DNA of 64,000 nt from Akebia trifoliata (lineage: Eukaryota; Streptophyta; Magnoliopsida; Ranunculales; Lardizabalaceae). Shown here piece by piece: positions 45,848 through 58,635 of the stretch; position 1 is the first letter of the stretch; every line of letters starts with the position of its first letter. Made by a program: the position numbers and the translations under genes. Where the stretch lies: contig CM030716.1 in assembly GCA_017979445.1 (NCBI GenBank), positions 12,179,276 through 12,243,275 of the forward strand. Reading direction: 5' to 3'. Under the pieces are notes generated by a model that saw nothing but the letters and a program-made list of their open reading frames with translations, ran no database searches and was not told where the DNA came from.

Positions 45848-47292
45848 TCAAGCCCGACGGTAGAAAACTCAACAATTGTTGAGTTCAAAGTTTTAAAGTG
45901 AAATGCACATATAATAACAGCAAAATGAAAACTCAGAACAAAAAGTTACACACTAATTTAGATTACCAAAGTTTAATCTTAAACTGAGCCTACTTTTAAT
46001 CCAAACATCCATTTCGCTATTATGATATATGTATTTTGGGTATCTTGTGATCATCTATTTAGTGGCAAGTTCGACACTTGAAAAATCAGAAAGTGTTTGG
46101 CATGAAATTTGGAAAATTAAAATGTGTTAAACTTGACAATTTAAAGTGGCAAGCTCATTGGTTGTTGAAGCGTCAAGTGTTCCACTGGATAGACCTACAC
46201 AAAATATCCAAAATGAATAATATTTTTATTTTGCTAATGAACTGAATTAATAATAGCAAAATAGATACTCGGATAAAAGGTTACACTTTGATTAAGTCTA
46301 TCCAATCTGGTTGGGATGAGGTAGAGAAAAGATAATTTAAATTCAAATACTATCTATAAATTAATGATTTTAGGGAGTAGGGAGGGAAGTCGACGAGGAA
46401 GATCCCTTTGTTTCTCATGAAAAAAGGGTCCGAAGGAGCTTATCCATTAAACAAACCGTAACTTTTGATCCGTATGTTTATTTTATAATTATGATTATAT
46501 ATGCATTATGGGTATTTTGCGAAGATCCATTCAGTGGAGTGTGGATAGTGCTAAGCGATAAGCTTGTCTCTTAAAAGCTTTGAGTAATACGCTTTCTGAT
46601 TTTTCAAGCTTCGACCTCGCTTCGAATAGATCTTCACAGAATACTCGGCATGCAAGTGTAATAATAAACAACAAACATCAGGATCAGAAGGTATGTATTA
46701 ATCTTTAAAATTATGAATATATTTTGTTCATTTGTCATTCATTGTCACAAATCGTTGGAATGGGTTGCAATTGTGGTTGAAAATTCAGATTAGATAAAAG
46801 AGGTGTGAAAATGTATTTTGGGTTTGTCAAAACCTTTCTTAAGGTGAAGGGCATTTACAACGAATTTTTTTTAAGAGAAAATACAAGTCGTCCTACATCA
46901 AGATGATGTCTTTGGTTGAATTATTACGTATCCCAATTATTTACAAAGTCAATACAACATAAATAGTCCAAGTTGTAAAATTATTTACGTTTATTTCTTT
47001 TGGACTTTCTTTCTAATATTTTCCTAGAAATACTCCCGTAACCATTTTTCTATGAAATACAAATTCCCTGCAATCAAACAGACCTTTATGTTTTTGAAAT
47101 ATAAAAATGCCAATCTCTGAATTGTTTGAAATATAAAAATATGACCAATGAATCTAAATCATAGTAAAAGATGGTCAAATCTAGTCGATAGAAATCACCA
47201 ATCAAATATTAAAAGGCCAGTGGGCAAGAAAGAATATTCTAAGCAATATTTGTTGAATTGGATAACCACCCAACATGGACTATTGTATTAAG
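45848..47292. repeat. Repeat unit R2, truncated
   Basis: Closely matches R1 (25700-27090) from 'gacggtagaaaa' to 'catggactattgtattaag', where it is interrupted at 47293 by CACTA-like sequence. It lacks the minisatellite half. Confidence 0.85.
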
Positions 47293-47424
47293 TCATTACA
47301 AAATTTTAAGTTTTTAGCGGGGGTCAAAAACAGTTGTAAATACAAAAAAATCCCTGCTATTATTAATAGTGATGGCCACGTGTAAAGCCGTTATAGGTGG
47401 CGAAGTTAAAGGCCATATGAAGGC

Positions 47425-47710
47425 GGTCAAAAACCGCCTCTAATTGATTGTATTAGCGTCGCTAGAGGTATGAATGAGACCTATAGTGACGGTCAAAAAC
47501 CGCCGCTAATTGAAATTATTACCGTCGCTAGATATAAATGAGATCTATGGTGGTGGTCACAAACTGTAACTAATTGATTGTATTACCATCGCTATAAATA
47601 TAAATGAGACCTATTGTGCTTGCAGTGGCCGCCACTAATTAATATTTTAGCGTAACTATAAATACGATTTTGAATGCCTATAGTGGCGGTAATGACCGCC
47701 GCTAATAAAT
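47425..47710. repeat. 65-bp subterminal repeats with internal palindromes
   Basis: Units start 'taatt' at 47441, 47507, 47571 and 47636, with a partial unit at 47703 (periods 64-67 bp). Each carries a GC-rich palindrome such as GGCGGTCAAAAACCGCC. Such arrays are binding sites for CACTA transposase in known elements. Confidence 0.8.
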
Positions 47711-48578
47711 TTTTTTTTAATTTTAAAATTATTTGTAACTAAATACTTATTTTTATACAACATGTTAATTAAACACAATTACTTAGTAAATCAAATTAGT
47801 TAAAGAGAAAAGTATAACAAAATAATAAGTCGATTGAATTAAAAATCAATACTTATAAATCCATGTTTGTCACTCAAAAAACAAAAACTATTATGGTGGT
47901 TGTTGTGGACACTGATCATTGTCGGGTTGATTGTGCTGCTCATCAACCTACACTTCATATACATTAATCAAATTAGTTATATCAATCAATATTTATTTAT
48001 TAAAAAAATATTTTAAAACACAACATATTCAATTATCAGTGAGAATTTACATTTCTCATTAGAGTAATGATCAATTCCTTGAATCTTTGCACCTCAACAT
48101 CTCTCACAATTTTGGTTCAGCATTCTCACATGAGTCAGAGCATGTCTCCTATAATGTCAAGTTGTTAACCATGGTGAGTTTCAAATTGTCAAAACAAGCA
48201 AACATCAAATAGCTTAATGAGTTGGGATTGATGAATTAATGAAAAATGACTCATATAAAAACAGATCACTACAACCACTTGGGACCATTTGAACATAGAA
48301 TTTTGACCAAGTCTAAGATGAAATAACAAAAATGCATGTTTTTCCACACAGACTTTGTTAATGGTCAAGAGAGCTATATCTAAATTTTTTAAAATATCAT
48401 CTAATTTTCATAATTAAAGAGTAAAAATAAGGTAATAAATACAACATGAAAAATGACTCATATAGGTGAAGCTGATCCACAATATATGTACTTCAGAATT
48501 GGAAGAATTTGATGACTAATCATAAAATGCTCCTTGAGATTGATTCACCATTTGGCGAACCAAACAGTGAAGATACAA

Positions 48579-48600
48579 TTATTATTATTATTATTATTTT
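48579..48600. repeat. (ATT)n microsatellite
   Basis: About seven ATT units within the CACTA-like remnant. Confidence 0.9.
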
Positions 48601-50813
48601 AGAAGTGCATTATCTTTGCCTACATCTATGAGCTGGGTTCATTCTAGAGTGATGAACCGGGAACTCAAATTCGAACTTAAATGGGATAACCATTCAAGGT
48701 TCCTCAATTGTGGGAACTAAAATCTATAGAAACTGTACCTGGCGTTATCATCCATGCCCCAAATGCTACTAGTTATGACAACTAAAGATGTCAATTATGT
48801 GTAGGAGGCAGGGCTGATCATTTTAGTTATGAAAGGCAGTTGAACTGAGCCTACTTTTGATCACAAAGTTACACACTAATTTAGATTACCAAAGTTTAAT
48901 CTTAAACTGAGCCTACTTTTGATCCAAACATCCATTTCGCTATTATGATATATGTATTTCAGGTATCTTGTGATCATCTATCTAGTGACAAGTTCGACAC
49001 TTGAAAAATCAGAAAGTGTTTGACATGATGTTTGAAAAATTAAAAAGCATTGAACTTGACAATTTAAAGTGACAAGCTCAGTGGTTGTTGAAGCGTCAAG
49101 CGTTCCACAGGATAGACCCACACAAAATATCCGAAATGAATAATATTTTTATTTTTATTTTGCTAATCGAAATGAATGATATAATAATAGCAAAATAGAT
49201 ACTCGGATAAAAGGTTACACTTTGATTAAGTCTATCCAATCTGATTGGAATATGGAACGAGAGATCATCCTACTTTAAACATGTCCTAATTCAAATCACC
49301 TAACAACCTTTATATATCTAAGGTTGGGTTGAGGCAAAGAAAAGATAATTTAAATTCAAATACTATCTATAAATTAATGATTTTAGGGAGTAGGGAAGGT
49401 AGTCGACGAGGATGATCCCTCTGTTTCTCATGAAAAATGAGTCCAAAGGAGCTTATCCATTAAACAAACCGTAACTTTTGATCCCCGTGTTTATTTTATC
49501 ATTACGATTATATATGCATTATGGGTATTTCGCAAAAATCTATTCAGTGGAGAGTGCTAGGCAATAAGTTTGTATCTTAAAAGCTTCGAGTAAGACTCTT
49601 TATGATTTTTCAAGCTTCGATCTCACTTCTAATAGATCTTTACAGAATACTCGGCATGCAAGTATAATAATAAAAAACAAACATCAAGATCAAATGGTAC
49701 GCATTAATCTTTAAAATTATGAATATATCTTTTTTCATTCGTCATTCATTGTCACAAATCGTTGGGAATGGATCGCAATCGTGGTTGAAAAATTCAGATA
49801 AGATAAAAGAGGTGTGAAAAGGTGTTTTGGAATACAAATTCCCTGCAATCAAACAGACCCTTATGATTTTGAAATGTGATGGGTGAATACGTTGTTGAAT
49901 TGGAGAATAAGGAACGCCAATCTTTGAATTGTTTGAAATATAACAATGTGACCTATGAATCTAAATCATAGTGAAAGATGGTCAAATCAAATGGATAGAA
50001 ATCACCAATCAAAGATTAAAAGGTAAATGGGCAAGAAAGAATATTCTAAGCAATATTCGTATTGGAGAACTTGAATTGGATAACCACCCAACATGGACTA
50101 TTGTATTAAGTTTGACAAAGGTTTCCTTCTCTTAGTAATTAATGAAATCTTATCGGTTTTTTAATATAGATCTAAAAGTATTTCTTCATAACTTGGAGCA
50201 CTTTACATGTAGACCAAAGAAATTGTTAGGGAGAGAAATCGAAATTTGTGAAGGGATGGAAACGTAAAAAATAAGTTAGATTTAGAATGGTTGTTCTAGA
50301 ATAGCTTGAAAAATCAAAATAAACATATTTTATATTACTCTTAGAATCAGATAAACATATTAATTAATTTCTTAGTCGTGCTGGAGTAACATTGAAATTG
50401 ACATCGTTTAGGACATTGGTGTGCGAAGAATCATAGATGCTTCTCACTTGTATCTCGATTAAAAGCCTATATGGTTTTATAAACACATCCACATCAGCAA
50501 TGTCTGCAACGATGTCAATTTCAATGTTACTTCAGCATTTTACTTGTGGGACTGTTTTAGTGATGGTTCGAAAATCAATTTTGTTAGGGCTGTTTTGTTG
50601 GTTTGGGCATCAAGTCTTATGGATTTTTTCTTTCCACGTGGAAAATCAATGTTTATGGGACCAGTTCTAACCCTCTACCTTCTCAAAAAACAAAGAGCAT
50701 TTCTCTTAGGTATTTTATTTTCAAAAATAAAAAAACATATATTATCAATGTAAAAATATTTTTTTCTATTAAACATAATTTTTCAAACAATACTCATAGA
50801 ACGGAGGTTTTAT

Positions 50814-51368
50814 TAGGGCTGTCACCGGATGCTTATCAGTTTGGATACAACAATATCCGAATCCGAATCCGAATCTGAATCTGATATTTTTATCTGATAT
50901 CCGAATTCGAATTCGACGGATATTCTAAAACTCTATTCGAATTCGAATCTGATTATCTTATCGGATATCGGATAATATCCGATTAGAATTCAAATAATTT
51001 GTATATAAAAATAAAAATAAAAACATAATTTTTCCTTATCCAATTGATTTGTCATTATTAAAAATAAAATTTATTATATATTATATATTATATTATTTAT
51101 ATAATAAATAAATAAATAAAATAATAAATATTATATTATTTGTATAAAAAAACTAACCAAATAAAATAATATATATTATATATTATTTCGAATCGAATAT
51201 CATCAGATTCGAAATGTTAATATCTGAGTTGTATCCGATAAGGATTCGAATGTATAAAACTATCCGAATTCAAATCCAATATCCAATTAAAATTTTTGGA
51301 TAATACCAGATTTTTTGAATTCGAATTCAAATTAGATTCAAATTTTCAACCATCCATTGACACCCCTA
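50814..51368. mobile_element. hAT-type MITE with 8-bp target duplication
   Basis: 555 bp with ends TAGGGCTGTCA and TGACACCCCTA, flanked on both sides by GGTTTTAT (50806-50813 and 51369-51376). The interior near each end has repeated CCGAATCCGAAT and GGATATCCG motifs. The unoccupied site 'gaggttttattaagaaat' is present in R1 (about 27751) and R4 (about 61967). The 8-bp duplication and TAGGG-type ends indicate the hAT superfamily. No transposase is encoded. Confidence 0.92.
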
Positions 51369-51557
51369 GGTTTTATTAAGAAATCATGCTAGCCTAACTA
51401 CGTAGTAAGATTTCAAATGTTACTAAAGGTCGTTGGAACACATGGATTACCAAATTGTCAATTTAACACCACAGTCCTATAAATTTCATCAAACAACAAA
51501 AGTATTTTTTAAAATGAGCATTTATTATTAAATAAGAAGTCCGGCTAGCCTGACTAA

Positions 51558-51584
51558 CTTAGTAAGATTTCAAATCTTACTAAG
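51558..51584. repeat. 27-bp perfect palindrome (R3 copy)
   Basis: Identical to 27954-27980. Confidence 0.85.
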
Positions 51585-51839
51585 GATCGTTGAGCCCACA
51601 TGGATTACCAAATTGGCAATCCAACACTGCAGCCCTATAAATTTAATTTAAAAAAAAAAACTCATATTTAAATAATCAAATGAAAAAAAATAATGAGAAA
51701 AAACCTTTTCTGACTTCATCCAACGTGTTGAAATTGATGACTACCATATTCTTAAATTTAAAATTAAAATTCAACAGTAAAAGAATTTTTTTTTTTTAAA
51801 GAAAAATCAAAGTACTTAGAAAATTTTGTTCTCTAGAAC

Positions 51840-52665
51840 CCGAGAACATTAAAAACTTTCCGAAAGTGGGCTTGACCTAAGGAATTTTTCAAAAAATTTT
51901 AAAACCCAATTTTCGATAAGTTAGATGGATCAAAGGCCATTTTCAGAGGAAATTTTAAGCTTGGCCAAACCTTACCTTCAACCAGGCCATATTTAATCCT
52001 GTAATGACCTCACCCATGCCAAGGGTCATTTTTGGTATGACTGAGCCTAGGGTTCGTTTAGGGTTAAAATTTTGCTTGGCTGAATTTTAGTTTGGCCAGG
52101 GTTGAATTTTGGTTAAATTTGGCTTAGGACAGTTAAGACCCATGTGTGCTCAATTTTTTTTAAAGGAAAATGACCCCCCTAACCCCCTTCTTAGTAGTTT
52201 TTCCCTCAAGAAATCTCTCTTCTTTTACACCACTTTGGTCTTCTCGTAATTTCTCAAATCTCCTAACAAAGATTTTGTCTTACTTGGTCCTCACTTAAGG
52301 ATAATTACCTCCCTAACCCAAGTTTGTTACGACTTATTAGAATGAATTCTCACTTCTACTTTTTTTTCATATTCTTCAAAATTCAAAAAGTTTTCATGGC
52401 ATTCAATGTTATTTTACCAAGTTCAAAAGTCTATGACCACTTTAACCTCCATAGAGAATTTTCTAGAATTTGTCTCAATTGACCCTTGCACTCCCAATTT
52501 GTTGGATACTCTATTAAAGGAAGTGACCAAAGATGCAAAAAACCTATCATTTAATTACATTCTAGAAATTGCTGGGCTTTTACTAATCTATCCATTGATC
52601 ATCATAATTAGTATAACCCTAGATAAGTGAAAGACCATCAAGACCACGGAAATGATGAGTAATCC
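51840..52665 (+). mobile_element. LTR X fragment, truncated at both ends
   Basis: Matches 28375-29255 of LTR X but lacks the first roughly 40 bp of the LTR and everything after 'gatgagtaat'. It joins directly to the start of the right-hand segmental duplication at about 52672. The open frame at 52406-52630 is shared with 29021-29251 and 63008-63205 and has no domain. Confidence 0.7.
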
Positions 52666-52671
52666 AGCCAC

Positions 52672-54164
52672 AACCCACCTATCAATATCGATAATGTCTC
52701 AATCCACCTAACCATCATCAATCAACCCGCCTCATCATCCAAAATCCAGCCACAACCCAAATCCATCGAAAAATCCATCATCTCCATACCCATATCCACC
52801 CCAAAATCCAACCGAAACCATCTAGTTCGTCCCATTCTATCCAAATAAATCAAAATAAAATCCAATAAACCATGTCCACAACCTTCCTAAGCATTAACCT
52901 GAGCTAAATCAAAGGAGAATCGAAGGAAAAGTGAAAGAAAAATACCTTTGAATGGGTTGGAGATACGATTAGGCACAAATCCAAGTTCAAACGTACGAAA
53001 TCGGAATTCAAGAGATTTGATGCGCCAATGGAGGTTGAGATTCTCGAGATTTGCATCATTTAGGTCTGTACCCAACCCAAGATCAATTCTCATGCCGTTA
53101 GCCCATGTACGAGAAGTTCGATCAATGAAGTTTTAGGAGAGAGCTGAGACCAAATCGTGGATTGGAATGAAAGTAAACACCAAATGGGGTGTTCATGGTT
53201 TTAAGGTTCTAAACAGTCCAACAACTACCAATGGCCTAGGCACAAAACGGGCTCCCATCATTAACCCACAACCTAGTGTATGCCCCTCTAGCCATGACAT
53301 GCCTCACGGCCAGATCATTTTGAAAATTTTGGAAAAAATACCCACAAAAAATTGAAATATATATATATATAGATATGATGAAATTTTTGAAAAGAGTAAA
53401 AAACTGCAAAAGAAAAAAATACAAAAAAAAATAAAATAAAAATAAAAATAAAATAAAAAACGAGCAAAAAAAGTGCAAAATGGAAACAAAGCAAAATATC
53501 GAAAGTTAAAAAAAAAAAGTGAGAAAAAGAAAATGATAGTAAAAAGGGTATTCTTGGTTTAATGCAGGGGCACACTACTCAAGGACAAGGAAAAAGTCTT
53601 AGAAAGTCATTCCGGAACACCGAGCAAAAGGAAGTCAATGAATAAAAAAGCAACAAAATAAAAAGAAGAGATATTCTCGAAAATGAATCCACGATTATCT
53701 TACTGATCAAGGGTGTGGCGTAATAGTAAGAGCTTAAGGTCCCCACGGGGGCATGCATTCAAACCTTAACCACCTCTTTCAAAGGTAGAAGAAGATCATG
53801 AAGATTTCAAAGCAAAATTGCAAGAAGTTGATCTAGTCACACTAAAGATAAACAAAAGATTTAAGCCATTTTCGTCATCATTTCTTTTTAGACGATCCCA
53901 GAGCTCTACATTGTACAAGTAGATCGATTTGAGGTTTCAAAGACCATATATCAAGATATGGAACAAAGAATCAAGCAGTACATCATCCCTATCATTCACA
54001 AAGCTTGAGAAAGTTACCTCTTACCTTGTGCTTTATTTCACTTTATTCTTAGACCGTTGAAATGAGACTGGAAACGCGTAAAGTTTGAACTCGTTCGAAT
54101 AAATAGGAATTTGATTGTATGTCTTTGTGATTCGTTGCCGACAACTCTAACAAATAGGGGTAGT
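52672..54164. repeat. Segmental duplication unit, right copy (proximal part)
   Basis: Matches 13727-15213, including the exon-like frame (52887-53093, MRIDLGLGTDLNDANLENLN) and the SINE-like segment near 53713. The frames at 53236-53575 are Phe-rich artefacts of a poly-A stretch. Confidence 0.85.
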
Positions 54165-56460
54165 TGTAAACACCCCAATTTATCCAAACTGAGCCTAAAA
54201 ACTCTCAAAATTCAATTAAGAGAAGTATGATTTAAGTCTTCAAGTTGGATCGAGTGAGGCCTACTTTAGTGGAGACCAAATCTCCAAATTAGTAATTTCA
54301 AAAGCCTGGCCTTAAGTAACCCACGGCCAAAGAAATTTTCCTCAGGGTCATGGGTCACCCATCACCTAGTGCATTTTGCTAATAGAACCTTGAGTTGATC
54401 ATCTTTTTAGTCAATTTTGACATTCAAACATCCTCACCCTAGGTCCATTCGGTTGAGTTTGTTAGAACCCATATGTTTATTAATATGCTTAGGAAAAATG
54501 ACTCCTTAAACCCCTTTGTTAATAGCTTATTCTTTAAGAAAATCCATTTTTCTTCCAATCCATACTCTTGTATTAGCCTCCATAATTCTTCAAAGCATAA
54601 CCATTTTAGTCTTTATTTCTTCTTCTATAATTTACTCTAAGTCACCGTTGATTCCCATTTAGGTAGAATTACTCCCGTAAGGTTAAATTCTTGAGAATTA
54701 TTAGAAGTACCTTAGCTTAATACCCTCTACCTTGATCATCATTCAAAGAGGATTGAATATAAATTTACAAAATTCAAAAACCTAAGACAATTTTACCCAT
54801 CCTCAAGAAGTCTTTAGAATCTTGTGTGCAAAGACACTCATATTCCTAGGTTGTTAGAAGTCTAGAAAGGTAGAAAGTCTAGAATACCCAAAATCCAAAT
54901 ACCAATTTACATGTCATTTGGTTTGATTATTCTATAATTGACCTCACGTTTAGAATCTAAGATAACTTTGATCCTCTTTAAGAATTTTCTAGAATTTTTT
55001 TGTCTTTTAGCATTCTTTCCATTGATAATCATGATTGGCAAGATTCAATAAAGTGTAAAAGATCATCAAAACCAAAAAGAGGAGAGGTAATTGGGATCTT
55101 TTTTTGAGATTTTAGTGAGAATATTGATAACTTGGAGATTTAAGACAAAACTATCATCAAGGATCTCTCAAAATCCTATAAATAGGAGCCCTTCAAAGGA
55201 AAAAATAAAGTAAAATTCTAAAGCTCTAAAATTAAATTGAAATCTTCTCTCAAATTTCCTAACTCTTCCCAAACTCTATTTACATAACCTTTCACATCTC
55301 CATAAGTCAAACTAGAAGAAGAAGATGAAGAAGGCACTAAGGTGGGATGCTATAGTTAAATTTTTGTTTTCAGACTAATTTCTTCCTAGATCCCTTCTTC
55401 TCATACCTTAATTTTTTTTTTTTTCATGTTCATTTAAATTTTAAGTATGCAGTATTTAATTTTATAGTTAGTTTGATGAATTGGAAGTAGAGAGTAATCT
55501 CACTTTGGAGGTTATCTTCCCTTACAGTTCACAATAAGCTCCTTATGAGCATTTAATTTTCAAGTTCTTAGTATTTCAATTCTATTTACTTTTACAAGCT
55601 TTCGTTTATGTTGGTTAGTTTAATTTTCTTTTCTTTCCCGAGTTGAGAAGAAAGAAAGTAATTCTTCAACCTGACGTAATCTTCCCTCTAATAAGTTATG
55701 TAATAAATTTCATTGGAACCTCTTATGCTTACACTATGTGCACACACACCACATCTTTCTATTCTAAAAAGGTTAGAGTTAAAGATGGAAATCTACTTAG
55801 ATCTACATCTAATTCTTTAAGCCAACAAAACAGTCCCATGGGGACAACATTTCATGCATAAAGGTTTAGTCCCACCATCGGTTGTCTCCAACTTATAGGC
55901 ATAACTTAAGGACTAAACCAACAAATAAAGACTCCTAAGAGAGCATATAAGAAGAACAATAGCTTTGAGGTCAAAAAATGGTGGAATCTATGTGGATTCC
56001 AATCAAAATCAATCTCGTAAAAAATTCAACAAGTATACACTTTGGTTTATAGCTTGGTTATTGTCTCTTTTAATCCATTCTACAAAACTAGATTATATAC
56101 AATTTTCCTAAATTTTCTCTATAACTTCTTCTACTCTTAAAAAATAATAATAAAAAATAATTTTAAAACTTTATTTAATAGTCATTTTGGTAGTCATTAA
56201 TAGATGGGAGGGACAAAGAAGTTGTTAGAGACAAGATGTCTAACACATTCCTTGTCCCTCAACCGAACCTCCTTACTTAATTTACTAGGTAAACCTTTAC
56301 CTTACCATTGAAAATAAGTCACTAAAAATCAAAACATATTTTAAAAATCATTTTAGTGGTGTCCATTCACACTCAAACTCTTTAAATGGTGACAAGTCTA
56401 AAACCTCAGTAAATGAGCTCAAACCTCTCCAAAAGTTTCGAAACCCATATATCTACAAAG
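54165..56460 (+). mobile_element. Long LTR (family Y), copy in right duplication
   Basis: Starts TGTAAACACCCCAATTT at 54165 and is colinear with 15214-17510. It has no coding region. Confidence 0.65.
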
Positions 56461-58046
56461 TATATTACTATATATCAAATCATATTCTTATGTAGATTGA
56501 TTTGATTTTATTATTAAGTTGATTTATCTAGATTTTATTTCTATTTATGATTACTATGTATTTTTTATATAAATCATAAGAATTTATAAAATTTAAGATT
56601 TTGACACGCATATGGTTATTGCTGATTGATCAGAGTTTAGAAAGTCTTTTCTAGAGCCCTAATTTGTATAAACTTTATCAATGAATTGAACACTAAATCC
56701 CCTCATTAGACATAATGCATGGTTAGTCCATATTTATGTCGTTTTCAATTTAATTATGTATTTCAGAACTAATAACTATTATTTACGTGTAACATGAATT
56801 ATTCACGAAGTTTCGAGGCGAATCAGGAAAATCCGAAGCTACCACTTTGATCTAAGATCATAAATAAGATCGTACATCAAAATTCAAGTCAATTGATCAA
56901 AACTTTACCGTGACACCATGGTCAATGACAATGGCACAGTCAAAGAAGAAAGTCAAACCTCGAGATTCGTATTGAAACTTGAAGATTGAAATACATTAAT
57001 ATTGAAGTAGGACTTTGATATTTTTGTAATCACAGAATGTTTCTGAAATCCTAATTACCCAAGAAATCCTAATCTGGTCTCTCTATAAATAGGAAATCAG
57101 ACTAAAGGCATCTCATCTGAGAGATCTTCAATGTCCTCTAGAGGTTAACTTCTCATTTTCTATTATTTTAGTTTAGGTTTTTATATTTTTCTTTCTTAGT
57201 TTTATGAAAGTTATAAGGAAGTTTTGTCGATTTCAAGTCAAGAAGAAATAAAGATATTTCTTTCTTTCACTCTCTTCTTTTTTACTTTATTGTTTATTAT
57301 TCTTACGATATCTATTGGCTAAATCTCCCTTAAATCGATTGAGAAAGCCGGAGCAAGATTTGTTAGTATTTTACTGTTCTCGTAATGACTTAATAATTTT
57401 ATTGTGATAGTGCATGTATTTATTATTAGGTTGAATATTAAATATTTTCAAAGTTTTGATGGTTTATTTTTTTCATAAGTTTAAGAATAACCATTCTTTA
57501 CAAAGAACAGTTAATTTTTATCTACTAATCTCGACCTAATTTATTGTATACTTTTATTTCGTTTATATTATAGCTGTTTGATTTTTCGATCCACAAACAT
57601 TAACTTTGTTTAATGGATTAAGATAAATAAAGAACCAAAATTCACTGATAAAACTTGTGAATGTGGATCCAATTGATCTACACTTTTCTTTTATATTTTT
57701 TTTTATATTTTTATTTTAGTAATTTATTTTAGATAAATCATCTCTTGCAAACTATTTTTAATCGTTTCCATAAACTTGAATTGGATTGGAAGTAAAAGTA
57801 CTTTGGATTAACGTTGTCTCTATGGTTCGACCGTTGCTTTCCAAGGTTTTCTTTTGTTCCTTATTTTATCATCATTTACAACTCGAACATTGATCCAACC
57901 TCAATCCAATATGTTACAAATTAGATCCTTAACGAAATTCAATCTTCGTTAAACATTCAACAAATAATATTAATAAACAAGACATTTCTTTATTTCATTA
58001 AAACGTACATGACGTGGTACAACATTGAATAACATATCAAATGAGC
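56461..58046. other. Duplicated non-coding segment downstream of GH1 copy D
   Basis: Colinear with 17511-18304, but with an extra 798 bp at 57161-57958 that has no counterpart there. The extra part is non-coding and AT-rich. The TATAAATA at 57084-57091 corresponds to 18140-18147. Confidence 0.55.
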
Positions 58047-58429
58047 TTTATTATATAAAAAGAATACAATAAAATTTAATAAACAAATAAAAAAAAAATC
58101 ACTTAAGCCTTCTTGAGGAATTCCTTGAACTACTGTCCAGATTTTTTGGGATATCTTTTGAGATTATCATTGAAATCAGTGAAGCCCAACCCAAATCGAA
58201 TGGAATAACCTGCTCCTACTTCCATACAGTCCAATAGAGACCATACACAGTACCCTTTCACCTTCACGTCCTGCCTGTTACATCAAAATATTATTTAACA
58301 TTAGTAGAAGAACAAATAATTCACTTTCTTCCTCCCCCCCCCCCCCCCCCCCCCTTTTCCTATCTATAATATATATAAATGGTTCAATTAGTGGGCTCAC
58401 CATATTGATAGAAAAAATTAATAGCATGG

Positions 58430-58635
58430 GCTTGACCTTTTTTTATTATTATATCATCGAGATATCTCCACACTTTTTGGGAGGAAACTAGTCCATATAT
58501 ACATTCTCACCTCCCAACCCACGAAGTTTCCCAACATGAAATAGAATAAATCAAGAGGCAACCCATTTTCAAACACACGATCAGAGAGAGAGAAACCCCC
58601 GTCGCTAGTTTTACCACTAAGTCAAACCCTTAATT
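58430..58635 (-). mobile_element. tRNA-derived SINE in intron 13 of GH1 copy D
   Basis: Same insertion as in copy B (18690-18895): box A TTAGTGGTAAAACTAG on the minus strand, decayed box B, A/T-rich tail. Confidence 0.55.

Larger units (their letters stand above)
47293..48860. mobile_element. CACTA-like element remnant
   Basis: Begins CATTACAAAA at 47294 (CACTACAAAA in intact elements), exactly where R2 breaks off. A 65-bp subterminal array follows. On the minus strand, about 47895-47955 reads VDEQHNQPDNDQCPQQPP and stops, and 48060-48150 has a charged KIVRDVEVQRFKELI-like stretch, compatible with the C-terminal region of a CACTA protein; this coding call is tentative. It ends where R3 begins. 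Confidence 0.6.
48866..51835. repeat. Repeat unit R3 with insertions
   Basis: Matches R1 from 'acaaagttacacactaattt' to the sequence before LTR X. Differences are an extra segment of about 80 bp at 49248-49330, loss of the 'cttaaggtgaagggc' segment, a hAT MITE at 50814-51368, and only one minisatellite unit (50476-50525). It is non-coding. Confidence 0.8.
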
